A stretch of 64,000 bases of DNA. It comes from Microtetraspora malaysiensis. Lineage in GTDB: Bacteria > Actinomycetota > Actinomycetes > Streptosporangiales > Streptosporangiaceae. Positions within the stretch are counted from its first letter, which is position 1. The number at the start of each line of letters is the position of its first letter. Positions 8,999 to 17,627 of the stretch are shown piece by piece. The notes under the pieces were generated by a model that did no database searches, was not told the origin of the DNA, and saw only the letters and a program-made list of their open reading frames with translations. Location of the stretch: positions 13,162-77,161 of the forward strand of contig NZ_BBYJ01000036.1 of the NCBI RefSeq assembly GCF_001528665.1. The letters run 5' to 3'. The position numbers and the translations under genes were made by a program.

Positions 8999-9051
8999 CC
9001 GCCCGGTGGGGCGGTCGCGGCGGGCGGCGGCGCACGGTCAGGCGCGCACGG

Positions 9052-10485
9052 TCAGGACATCTCCGCGAAGTCGGTCTCGGTGGTGCCGATCGTCTGCGCC
9101 ACCGAGGGCCGGGCCGCCCTGAGGTAGCCGTACCATCCGAGGGCCACGGCGAAGGTGACGAGGAACGCGCAGATCACGAAGTTCAGCGGCCAGGCCGGCC
9201 ACGGCACGACATTGACGTAGAAGACGTACGCCATGCCGATGACCGAGACGGCCACGCACGGCCAGATCAGCGAGGCCTTCACGCCCTCGCGGCGCAGGAA
9301 GATCGGCGCGGCGAGCGCGACGACGACGTAGGCCACCATGTAGCCGAAGGTGCCGTACGTGTCGACGAGCACGGTGATCTCCATGCCGTCCACGTTGAAG
9401 GCGAACAGCAGCGCGGTCAGCAGCACCGCGACCGGCGCGATCGCGAGGATGGCGCGGTGCGGGGTCTGCTGGGTCCGGTGCGTGCGGCCGAGCGCGGCGG
9501 GCAGCACGCCCTCCTTGCCCATCACGAAGGCGATGCGCCCGAGCACGTTGATCGGCGCGACCACCACGGCGAAGAACGAGGCCGTGATGCCGAGGCTGAG
9601 CACCGGGCGGAACCAGCCGGGCATGCCGATGGCCACCGCCAGCTCGTCGAGGGGGTTGCCGCTCGCGCCGAGGTCGCCGAGCGCCCGGTAGCCGGACACC
9701 TGGACGTAGGACGAGAAGATGTACAGGACGCCGACGCCGGCCGCGCTCCACATGATCGCCCGGGGGATCGCCTTGAACGGGTTGCGCGCCTCACGGCCGA
9801 GCGCGTCGGAGCTGGAGAAGCCGACGAAGCCGAGGATGGCCAGCACCATGCCGACCGCGATGCCGTGCGGCGTCGCGCCGCTGAGCGAGAACTGGTCGGC
9901 GTCGAAGACGGGGCCGTCGCCGGCGACCAGCACGATCACCAGCATGATCGTGATGATCGCGATGGAGATCACTTCGAGGATCAGCGAGATCCGCGCGGAC
10001 ATCCGGATGCCCCACACGGTGAACAGGATGGCCAGCCCGCCGATCACCAGCGCGAGGAAGACGTTCCACGCCGTGTTCTCGATCGTCAACCCGATGGAGG
10101 ACAGGAAGGCGTTGAAGTGGAAGACGGCGCCGCCGAGGGAGCCGGAGGCGATGCCGAAACAGCCGATGATCAGGGTGACGCCGGTGACGTACGCGCCGAG
10201 GGGGCCGAGGCCCTGGGCCGCGTAGTTGTAAAGGGAGCCGGCCGAGGCGCGGCGCTTGGCGAACTGGGAGATGCAGTAGCCCACCGCGAGGATCACGATC
10301 GTGGCGAGGGCGAACGACAGCCACGAGGCGTTCCCGGCGCTGGCGAAGATCCCGGCGACGGAGAACGCGATGACGGCGCTGGGGGCGATGTTGGCGATGG
10401 CCTGGGCGACGACCTCGCCACCGGACATCGCCCCTCGCCGCAGCCCGTGTTCGGCCGACGAGGTGGGGACGCTGGTCTGGGTCAT
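9052..10485 (-). CDS. APC-superfamily amino acid/amine permease
   Basis: A 477-residue protein with about 12 hydrophobic segments spread along its length. The N-terminus LRRGAMSGGEVVAQAIANIA and the first helix (IAPSAVIAFSVAGIF) are typical of amino acid-polyamine-organocation transporters. The conserved loop FVGFSSSDALGREARNP in the middle is characteristic of the ethanolamine/amino acid branch. It is 11 nt downstream of the zinc alcohol dehydrogenase gene, with AAGGA before the ATG at 10485. It probably imports a substrate that the dehydrogenase oxidises, for example an amino alcohol or amine; the exact substrate cannot be read. Confidence 0.85.
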   Translation of the reverse strand: MTQTSVPTSSAEHGLRRGAMSGGEVVAQAIANIAPSAVIAFSVAGIFASAGNASWLSFALATIVILAVGYCISQFAKRRASAGSLYNYAAQGLGPLGAYVTGVTLIIGCFGIASGSLGGAVFHFNAFLSSIGLTIENTAWNVFLALVIGGLAILFTVWGIRMSARISLILEVISIAIITIMLVIVLVAGDGPVFDADQFSLSGATPHGIAVGMVLAILGFVGFSSSDALGREARNPFKAIPRAIMWSAAGVGVLYIFSSYVQVSGYRALGDLGASGNPLDELAVAIGMPGWFRPVLSLGITASFFAVVVAPINVLGRIAFVMGKEGVLPAALGRTHRTQQTPHRAILAIAPVAVLLTALLFAFNVDGMEITVLVDTYGTFGYMVAYVVVALAAPIFLRREGVKASLIWPCVAVSVIGMAYVFYVNVVPWPAWPLNFVICAFLVTFAVALGWYGYLRAARPSVAQTIGTTETDFAEMS

Positions 10486-10496
10486 TGGGGAGGTCC

Positions 10497-11594
10497 TTAG
10501 GGGATCAGGAGGGTGCGCAGCGCCTCGCCGCTGGCCAGGGCGTCCAGGGCGGGTCCGGCCTCGTCGAGGGAGGTACGGCGGCTGACGAGCTGGTCGAGCT
10601 GGAGGTGGCCGTCCATGTAGCGGTCGACCAGCGCGGGGATGTCGATGGCGGGGCGCACGCTGCCGTAGTTCGAGCCGAGGATCCGCTGGTCGGCCTCGGC
10701 GAGCACGAGGGGGTCGAACCGGGCGAGGGTGCCCTTGGGCGGGAGCCCCACCGCGACCGCCGCGCCGCCCAGGCCGAGCATCCGCACCGCCGATTCGAGC
10801 GTGGCCTGGTGGCCGACCGCGTCGAAGGCGTAGTCCACGCCGTCGGGCAGCAGGTCGCGCAGCGCCTCGGACACGTCGATCCCGGCGCCGGAGATCTGGT
10901 CGGTCGCACCGAGCGTCGCGGCGAGCGCCGTCTTCTCCGCGCGGGTGTCGATGGCGATGATCCGCTCGGCGCCGGCGAGCTTGGCGCCCTGGACGACGGA
11001 CAGCCCGACGCCGCCGCAGCCGATGACCGCGACCGTGCTGCCGGGCAGGACGGCGGCGGTGTTCGTCACCGCGCCCACGCCGGTGGCGACGGCGCAGCCG
11101 ACCAGCGCCACGGTGTCGAGCGGCGCGTCCTCGCGGATCTTGACCGCGCCCGAGGCCGGGACCACGGCCTCCTCGGCGAAGGAGGACACGCCGAGGTAGT
11201 GGTAGAGCGACTCGCCGCCGCGGCTGAGCCGGCTGGTGCCGTCCTGGAGGACGCCGCCGGGCGCGACGACGGTGGCGGCGACCTGGCAGCGGGCCTCGTG
11301 ACCGCTGCGGCAGTAGCGGCACCGGCCGCAGGGGGCGACCCAGGAGAGGACGACGTGGTCGCCCTCGGCGAGGCTGGTGACCCCCGGGCCGAGCGCGGTC
11401 ACGACACCCGAGCCCTCGTGGCCCATGACGAGCGGCAGCGGCACGTCCCACTCACCGCGGCGTACGTGCAGGTCCGAACCGCAGACCCCGGCTGCGGCGA
11501 TCTTGACGCGGACCTCGCCGGGCCCGGGAGGAGCCAGCTCGACCTGCTCGATCGTCACGGGCTTGTCGGGTGACTCGAAAACCGCGGCGCGCAT
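10497..11594 (-). CDS. Zinc-dependent alcohol dehydrogenase (MDR family)
   Basis: A 365-residue medium-chain dehydrogenase. Catalytic zinc ligands are visible as the Cys of GVCGSDLH and the His of GHEGSG. The structural-zinc loop carries four Cys (CGRCRYCRSGHEARC). The Rossmann fold has GCGGVGL with an acidic residue at the end of the following strand (AIDT), which fits NAD+ use. The ATG at 11594 follows AAGGGG and the protein then starts as family members do (MRAAVFESP). It forms an operon with the permease downstream and is divergent from a PucR regulator, so inducible oxidation of an imported alcohol or amino alcohol is the best inference. Confidence 0.9.
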   Translation of the reverse strand: MRAAVFESPDKPVTIEQVELAPPGPGEVRVKIAAAGVCGSDLHVRRGEWDVPLPLVMGHEGSGVVTALGPGVTSLAEGDHVVLSWVAPCGRCRYCRSGHEARCQVAATVVAPGGVLQDGTSRLSRGGESLYHYLGVSSFAEEAVVPASGAVKIREDAPLDTVALVGCAVATGVGAVTNTAAVLPGSTVAVIGCGGVGLSVVQGAKLAGAERIIAIDTRAEKTALAATLGATDQISGAGIDVSEALRDLLPDGVDYAFDAVGHQATLESAVRMLGLGGAAVAVGLPPKGTLARFDPLVLAEADQRILGSNYGSVRPAIDIPALVDRYMDGHLQLDQLVSRRTSLDEAGPALDALASGEALRTLLIP

Positions 11595-11917
11595 ACCGCC
11601 CCTTTCCATTGTCCGGGGAACAGCGCTGCCGTCACCCGGTGTTAGTGGAACGGGTACAGGGTAGGTTTGCCGGTTTTCTTCCCGCATGTAGCCAAATGTC
11701 CATTGAGCTGCGGCGGGGACGCCGATCCGATATTTCCCCCCGCGCCCGGCCCCGTGTCACGGTGACCCAACGTTGATCCGCGTACGGCCCGGGCTCATCG
11801 CGCACCGCCCGGCTCCCAGGCCTTCCGCGCGCGACCCGGCTCCCGCCCGCGGCCGGCCGGTCCCGTGCCTCGCGGGCGGCCCGGAAGAGGAGCGTCGACA
11901 GAAAGGGGTGCTGCGCC
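11595..11917. promoter_or_regulatory. Divergent promoter region between ADH operon and PucR regulator
   Basis: A 323-bp gene-free stretch. It contains AT-rich pockets (about 11660-11700 and 11730-11740) where promoters could lie. A small dyad GTCAC-G-GTGAC lies near 11756-11766, followed by the palindrome AACGTT. These are the best operator candidates for the PucR protein, but nothing ties them to it directly. Confidence 0.4.
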
Positions 11918-13402
11918 GTGCTGGAAACAGTGGGCGATGTCGCGCAACGGTTCCGGTTGCGCGTGCCGACCGGACCGACCGGCCTGGACCGCCCCATCCG
12001 GTGGACGCACATCTCGGAGCTGCCCGACCCCACGCCATGGCTGCGCGGCGGTGAACTGCTGCTCACCCTGGGCCTCCAGATCGACCGGCAGGCCCCGCGC
12101 GAGGCGTTCACGGCCTACGCGGGGCGGCTGGCCGAGGCGGGGGTCGCCGCCCTCGGCTTCGGCGTCGGCGTCCGGCACACCTCCGTGCCCGAGGCCCTGG
12201 TGACCGGCGCGGCCCAGCACGGCCTCGCGGTGCTGGAGATCCCCTCGGGCGTCCCGTTCCAGGACATCACCTACCAGCTCAACGGCGACCTGCTGCGCAC
12301 CGGAGCCGCCGAGTCGCGGCTGATCGCCGAGGGCGTCTCCAGCATGACCAAGGTCGCCCGCAGCGCCGGGCCGGAGGGGATCGTCGCCACCCTCGCCGCC
12401 CGGATCGACAGCTGGGCGGTGCTGATGGACCGGCACGGGAAGACGCACGCCGCGGTCGGCGCCGCCCGGGTCCACCTCGACGACGCCCGCGCCGCCGCGC
12501 TCGGCCAGCGGTCCCGCATCCGGCACCCCGGCCTCACCGTGTACGGCGTCGGCGACCCGGTGCGCCCGCGCGCCCATCTCGTCGTGGCGCCGCGTCCGGA
12601 CCGGATCAGCGTGACCCGCGAGCTGGCCCAGCACGCCGCCCTGCTGCTCGACCTGGCGCTCAACCCGCTGAGCGGCGGCGACACCTGGGGATTGGCCCGG
12701 GCCGACGCCGTGGACGCCCTGATGTCCGGCGACCAGGGGCTCGTCCAGCGGGTCTCCGCCCGGTGGAACCTCCTCGCCGGGAACGTCGCCGTCGCGCTGC
12801 TGCGCTCCCGGTCACGGGCCGTGCCGCTGGAGGAGAACGTGCTGGAATGGTGCGCGGAGCTGGACCTCCCGCCGCTCGTCAGCTCCGAGTCGTCGCTGGT
12901 CACGGTCATCCTGCCGGAGGACGAGCTGGGCCGGTGGAGCGCCCGGGTGTGCGAGGCCGTCGAACGCGAGGGCGTCCCCGCCCGCTGCGGCGTGGGCACC
13001 GCGCAGCCGCCGTCCGCGTCCCTGCTCAGCCGCCGTCAGGCGGAGCAGGCGCTGGAGGTCGCGGTCGCCGACGCCCGCCCGGTCGTCGAGTTCGCCGAGC
13101 TGCCGACCCAGCGGCTGATCCTCCAGCATCTCGACCCGGCCGCGCGCACCGCGCTCACCTCGCCCCTGCGGCCGCTCCTGGAGAACGACTCCACCCGGAT
13201 CCTGCTCCGCTCGCTGCGGGTCTTCCTCAGCGAGAACAACAACTGGGAGGCGGCCTCCTCGCAGCTCGGCATCCACCGGCACACCCTCCGCCAGCGGATG
13301 GGACGGGTCGAGGAGCTGACCGGGCTCTCGGTGGGCGTCACCGAGGACCGGGTCATCGCCTGGCTGGCGCTCCAAGCCCTCCAGGCCGACCCCACCCCCT
13401 GA
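11918..13402 (+). CDS. PucR-family transcriptional regulator
   Basis: A 494-residue regulator. The N-terminal PucR sensor domain (about 1-130) begins VGDVAQRFRLRV and includes RWTHISELPDPTPWLRGGE, the family hallmark. A central GGDEF-like/helical region follows. The C-terminal helix-turn-helix reads LGIHRHTLRQRMGRVEELTG (about 445-470). PucR-type proteins activate or repress catabolic genes in response to a metabolite. The GTG at 11918 has AAAGGGG upstream. Its divergent position makes it the likely regulator of the ADH-permease operon. Confidence 0.88.
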   Translation: MLETVGDVAQRFRLRVPTGPTGLDRPIRWTHISELPDPTPWLRGGELLLTLGLQIDRQAPREAFTAYAGRLAEAGVAALGFGVGVRHTSVPEALVTGAAQHGLAVLEIPSGVPFQDITYQLNGDLLRTGAAESRLIAEGVSSMTKVARSAGPEGIVATLAARIDSWAVLMDRHGKTHAAVGAARVHLDDARAAALGQRSRIRHPGLTVYGVGDPVRPRAHLVVAPRPDRISVTRELAQHAALLLDLALNPLSGGDTWGLARADAVDALMSGDQGLVQRVSARWNLLAGNVAVALLRSRSRAVPLEENVLEWCAELDLPPLVSSESSLVTVILPEDELGRWSARVCEAVEREGVPARCGVGTAQPPSASLLSRRQAEQALEVAVADARPVVEFAELPTQRLILQHLDPAARTALTSPLRPLLENDSTRILLRSLRVFLSENNNWEAASSQLGIHRHTLRQRMGRVEELTGLSVGVTEDRVIAWLALQALQADPTP

Positions 13403-13424
13403 CGCGCTCCCTCGCCTCGCCGCC

Positions 13425-13519
13425 CTGGGCCTCTCCACTCTGAGCTCGTCTCCCCCGGGGCTCGCCACCCCCGGGCCTCATCACCCCCTGAGCTCGCCAT
13501 CCCCTGAGCCCGTCTCTCC
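13425..13519. repeat. Six-unit 16-bp tandem repeat
   Basis: Six degenerate units, period 16 (the first is 15 bp), e.g. CTGAGCTCGTCTCCCC at 13440-13455 and CTGAGCTCGCCATCCC at 13488-13503. They share the core (C/T)(G/T)(A/G)G(C/G)(C/T)TC. The period is not a multiple of three, and the array lies between two convergent genes, so it is non-coding. No obvious function. Confidence 0.8.
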
Positions 13520-13601
13520 CGGTCATCCGTCGAGCAGAGCCGACGAACTCAGCCCGCGGACCGGGGCCCCGGCACCTCCAAGTCATGGGTCAGGCCATGG
13601 A

Positions 13602-16600
13602 TCAGGCCATGGAGAGCGTGGAGCCGCCGCGTCCCTTGCGTACCCGGATCTGGGCGGGGATGCGGGTCCGCAGCTCGGCCACGTGGCTGACGATGCCGAC
13701 CGCCCGGCCGCCCTCGCGCAGGCCGTCCAAAATGTCCAGGACGTCGTCGAGCGTGTCCTCGTCGAGCGTGCCGAACCCCTCGTCCACGAAGAGGGTGCCG
13801 ATCTCGGGGCCGCCCGCCTCCGCAGTCACGACGTCGGCCAGGCCAAGGGCCAGCGCCAGCGATGTGACGAAGCTCTCGCCGCCGGACAGGGTCGCCGGGT
13901 CACGGTCCACACCGGTCCAGCCGTCGAGCACCCGCAGCCCCAGGCCGCCGCCGGACCGGCCGCGGTCGCCCGCCGCCTGTCTCAGGTTGTGCTGGAGCAG
14001 GTATCGCCCGCCGGACATCCGGTCGAGCCGGTCGTTCGCGGCGGCCACCACCTGGCGGAGCCGCTCCCCCAGCACGTACGCCGACAGCCGGATGTGCAGG
14101 GGGTTGTCCGTCGAGGTCCCTCCCGCGAGCTCGGCCAGCCGCCGGGCGAGCCGGTGCCGCTCGGCCGCCGGACCGTAACGCCGGTGCGCGCCCTCCAGCT
14201 CGGCGGCGAGCCCGGTGAGCTGCCCCAGCCTGCTCCGGGCGTGGTCGCGGGCCGACGTCCGGTCGGCGGCCTCCTGCTCAGCCCGCCCGTGCTCCGCCTC
14301 CAGCGTCGCGAGCTCCGGCTCGGGCGCGGCCGCCGCGGCGACCAGTTCCGGATCGGCCAGCAACGCCTCCACGGCGGCCTGCTCGTCCGCGAAGCGCCGG
14401 AGCCGCTCGGCCATCTCCTCGCGCTCGGCCGCGCCGCGCTCCGCCGCCCGGGCGTCGTCGAGGGTGGCGAACCCGGCCTCGGCCGTGGCGGACGACGCCT
14501 GCGCGCGGGCGGCCTCCCGCTCCCGCTCGGCCGTCGCGGACGCGCCGACCGCCTCGGCGGCGTCGTGGAGCAGCGCGGCCTCCGCCGCGAGCCGTTCCAG
14601 CCGGGCCTCCAGCGAGGGGTCGCCGCCGCGTGCCTCGTCCAGCAGGGCGGCCAGCCTCTCCCGCTGCTCGGCGAGCTGGTCGCGCCGGGTGCGGGTCTCG
14701 GCGGCCTCCAGATCGAGGGACCGGGAACGCTCCCCGGCCTCGGCGAGTTCGGCGGCCAGCCGCCCGGTCTCCTCCCGGAGGGCGAGCTCGGCCGCCGCCG
14801 TCTCGCTCGCCGCGCGCAGCGTCCGCTCCGCCGCCGCGAGGACCGCCGCCACCGCCTCCTCACTCGGCTCGGTGTCCCCGCACGCCACCGCCTCGTCACT
14901 GCGCTCGGCGGCCCCGCGCGTCGCGGAGATCTCGGCGACCTCGGCCCGGGCCTTCTCGTACGCGACGCGCGCCTCCACCGCCCCGGCGACGGCCTGGGCG
15001 GCGACAGCGAGGGACAGCGCCTCCGCCGCGAACCGGTCGCGCCTGGCCCGGACGCTGTCGTCCGCTCCCCTCGCCTCACCGAGGCGGGCCGCGAGGCGGT
15101 CCCGCTCGGCCAGCAACTCCGCCTCGCCGGTGCGGTGCCCGGCCAGCGCGCGGCCCGCCTCGTCGGCCCGGTCGCGCACCGCCTCCGACTCCGCGGCGAG
15201 CCGCTCGACCCCGGCGGCGGCCTCCGGCTCGTCGGCCGCCGCGTCCCGGGCCTCCGTCAGCTCGGCCTCCGCGGCGGCGAGCCGGGCCCGCGCGTCCTCG
15301 ACGGACAGCTCCTCCGCCCGCCGGGCGGCCTCGTCGAGCCGGGCGGCCAGCACGGCGACCCGGCTCTCGGCGTCCTCCCGGCCCTGTCTGGCGGCCTCGA
15401 ACGCGTCCTGTGCCGCCTGCTCGTCGTCCGCGGTCGGCGCGGCGGCCGACGGCGCGGCCGGCGCGGGATGCTCGGCGGAGCCGCACACCGCGCAGGGTTC
15501 TCCCGGCACGAGCGACCGCGCCAGCTCGGCGGCCATGCCGTCGATGCGGGCGAGCCGCACGCCCTGGAGCAGGTCGCGCGCGTCCTGCGCCCGGTCCACC
15601 GCCGCCCCGCGCTCCCGCTCGGCCTCGGCCAGCTCGGCGGCCAGCGCGTCTCGCTGTACGGCGGCGGCGTGCAGGTCGCCGGCCGCCGCGGCGGCGGCCG
15701 CAAGCGCCGGGATCCGCGCGGCGGCGGCCCGCGCCACGGCCAGCCGCCCGTCGGCCTCGGCGAGCGCGGCCGGGAGCGAGGCGAGATCCGCGAGCGCGGC
15801 GGCCTCCCGCTCGGCGGCCTCCTCGATGTCCGCGCGCACCTCGGCCAGCCGGGCCCCGACCCCGGCCAGCCGCTCCTCCTCGTCCGCCAGCAGCTCCAGC
15901 CTGGCCTGCTCGTCCCGCCGCTCCCGCTCCAGCCGGGCCAGCTCCTCATGCCAGGCCCGCTCCGCCTCCAGCGGCACGGCGGCGTCCGGCGCCGCGTCCC
16001 CCTGCCACGCCTCGCCGGACGACACGCCATCCGGCGGCGTCATCCGTACCGGCCGGAGGTCGGGGGTGTCGGGCAGCGCCTCGAGGGCGGCGGCCCGCGC
16101 CCGCCTGGCGTCGGCCAGCTCGGCGGCGAGCGTGTCCCGGTGGCGCACCGCGGCCAGGTCACGATCGGCCGCGTCCCGGGCGGCCCGCAGACCGGGGAGA
16201 CGCGCGGCGGCCAGCCGTGCCGCCGCCAGCCGCTCCTCGGCCAAGGCCAGCTCCCCGGGCAGTACGGCGAGGCGGGCAAGAAGCCCGTCCCGCAGGACCC
16301 CCAGCTCGGCCAGCCGCCCGTCCGCCCGGGTGAGGTCGGCTCGAACCTGTGCCAGCCGGGCCTCCTCGGGGAGGAGCTGTTCCAGGCGAGCCACCTCGTC
16401 GCGGCGCTCGCGCTCCCGCTCACGCAGCCCGGCCACGCCCGGCCACGCGCCCTCGGCGAAGGAGCCGGGCAGAACGGAACCGACCCCGGCAGGAGAGTCG
16501 AGGGCGGGCGTCGCACCGAGACCGGCCCCGGTCCCAGTGCCGGTCCCAGTGCCGGACGCGGGGTCGAGGACGGTAAGGGGCAGCGCCCGGGCCACGGCGT

Positions 16601-17627
16601 CCGCGGCCAGCCGGCGCGCCTTGGCAGCGCTCTCCACCCGCTGGTCCGCCTGGCGGATGAGCGGCAGCACCCGCTCGGCCCGCGCCGCCTCGTCGAGCAT
16701 GGCCTCCAGGTCGGACCGCTCGTCCGCGGCCAGCGCCAGCTCCTCGCGCCGGGCCAGGGCGGAGGCGTGGCGTCCGCGGCGGTCGGCCAGCGCGCGGCCC
16801 TCGTCCAGGCGGCCGCGGGCGGAGGCCAGCGCGGCGGCGGCGAGCCCCTGCTCCTCCCCGCTCCGCTCGACGACGCCGGTGGCGGCCGCGAGCAGAGCGC
16901 CGGACCAGCCGAGCGGGTCCTCTCCCGGATCGGGAGCCTCGTCCGGCAGGACGGGACCGGCGGCGCCGCGCATCCGGTTGACGACGGAGTCGACCTCCTG
17001 ACGGAGCTCCTGCTGGTCTCGCCCGGTGCGCGTGCGATGCTCGGCGAGCCACTTCTCGACCTCGGTGTAGACCTTGACTGAGAAGAGCCGTTCGAGGAGT
17101 TTGCGCCGGTCGTCGCCGTCCGCGCGCAGGAATCGGGCGAAGTCCCCCTGGGGGAGCATCGCGACCTGCCAGAACTGGTCGGCGCTCATCCCGAGGAGCT
17201 CGCCGACCAGGTGACCGGCCTCGTCGCTGCGGGTGCTGCGCGGCGTCCAGACGCCGGACGCCTCGTTCAGCTCCTCGACCAGGGCCTTGGCCTTCTCCTC
17301 CACCAGGCCCGAGCCGCGGAGCTTGGGCCGCATCCAGGCGGGCGACCGGGTGATCCGGAACCGCCGGTTCCGGATCGTCGCCTCCAGCGTCACCGCCGGG
17401 CCGCGCCCGGCCGGCGCGTGGTCGCAGCGCAGGCTGCGGGCGCTGTCCCGCTGCCCGGGCACCCGGCCGTACAGCGCGTAGCAGACGGCGTCGAGCAGAG
17501 TGGTCTTGCCCGCGCCGGTCGGACCATGGACGAGGAACAGCCCGGCCTCGCCGAGCGCGTCGAAGTCGACCTCCTCCTCACCGGGGAAGGAGCCGAAGGC
17601 GGTCAGCCTCAGCCGGTGCAGCCTCAC
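13602..17627 (-). CDS. sbcC: Exonuclease subunit SbcC (Rad50-like), extra long
   Basis: A 1341-residue Rad50/SbcC ATPase. The N-terminal head has Walker A GPTGAGKTTLLDAV. Very long Ala/Glu/Arg coiled coils follow. The zinc-hook CAVC lies at about residues 709-712, near the middle as expected. The C-terminal head has signature LSGGES, Walker B LFVDEGFGTLD and the switch His in VSHV. With SbcD it cuts hairpins and processes double-strand breaks. It is about 300 residues longer than common SbcC, mainly in the coils, with a Gly-Thr repeat insert around residue 355. The GTG at 17627 follows AAGGAGG and overlaps the sbcD stop by 4 nt, so I rejected the longer upstream frame that would run through sbcD. 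Confidence 0.93.
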   Translation of the reverse strand: MRLHRLRLTAFGSFPGEEEVDFDALGEAGLFLVHGPTGAGKTTLLDAVCYALYGRVPGQRDSARSLRCDHAPAGRGPAVTLEATIRNRRFRITRSPAWMRPKLRGSGLVEEKAKALVEELNEASGVWTPRSTRSDEAGHLVGELLGMSADQFWQVAMLPQGDFARFLRADGDDRRKLLERLFSVKVYTEVEKWLAEHRTRTGRDQQELRQEVDSVVNRMRGAAGPVLPDEAPDPGEDPLGWSGALLAAATGVVERSGEEQGLAAAALASARGRLDEGRALADRRGRHASALARREELALAADERSDLEAMLDEAARAERVLPLIRQADQRVESAAKARRLAADAVARALPLTVLDPASGTGTGTGTGAGLGATPALDSPAGVGSVLPGSFAEGAWPGVAGLRERERERRDEVARLEQLLPEEARLAQVRADLTRADGRLAELGVLRDGLLARLAVLPGELALAEERLAAARLAAARLPGLRAARDAADRDLAAVRHRDTLAAELADARRARAAALEALPDTPDLRPVRMTPPDGVSSGEAWQGDAAPDAAVPLEAERAWHEELARLERERRDEQARLELLADEEERLAGVGARLAEVRADIEEAAEREAAALADLASLPAALAEADGRLAVARAAAARIPALAAAAAAAGDLHAAAVQRDALAAELAEAERERGAAVDRAQDARDLLQGVRLARIDGMAAELARSLVPGEPCAVCGSAEHPAPAAPSAAAPTADDEQAAQDAFEAARQGREDAESRVAVLAARLDEAARRAEELSVEDARARLAAAEAELTEARDAAADEPEAAAGVERLAAESEAVRDRADEAGRALAGHRTGEAELLAERDRLAARLGEARGADDSVRARRDRFAAEALSLAVAAQAVAGAVEARVAYEKARAEVAEISATRGAAERSDEAVACGDTEPSEEAVAAVLAAAERTLRAASETAAAELALREETGRLAAELAEAGERSRSLDLEAAETRTRRDQLAEQRERLAALLDEARGGDPSLEARLERLAAEAALLHDAAEAVGASATAEREREAARAQASSATAEAGFATLDDARAAERGAAEREEMAERLRRFADEQAAVEALLADPELVAAAAAPEPELATLEAEHGRAEQEAADRTSARDHARSRLGQLTGLAAELEGAHRRYGPAAERHRLARRLAELAGGTSTDNPLHIRLSAYVLGERLRQVVAAANDRLDRMSGGRYLLQHNLRQAAGDRGRSGGGLGLRVLDGWTGVDRDPATLSGGESFVTSLALALGLADVVTAEAGGPEIGTLFVDEGFGTLDEDTLDDVLDILDGLREGGRAVGIVSHVAELRTRIPAQIRVRKGRGGSTLSMA

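Noticed and set aside
9038-11451. One long frame spanning permease and dehydrogenase
   Set aside because: The upstream half is an out-of-frame shadow of the dehydrogenase. The permease has its own ATG at 10485 with a ribosome site.
13425-13519. CRISPR-like or attachment-site repeats
   Set aside because: Units are only 16 bp, degenerate and directly adjacent, with no spacers, integrase or Cas genes.
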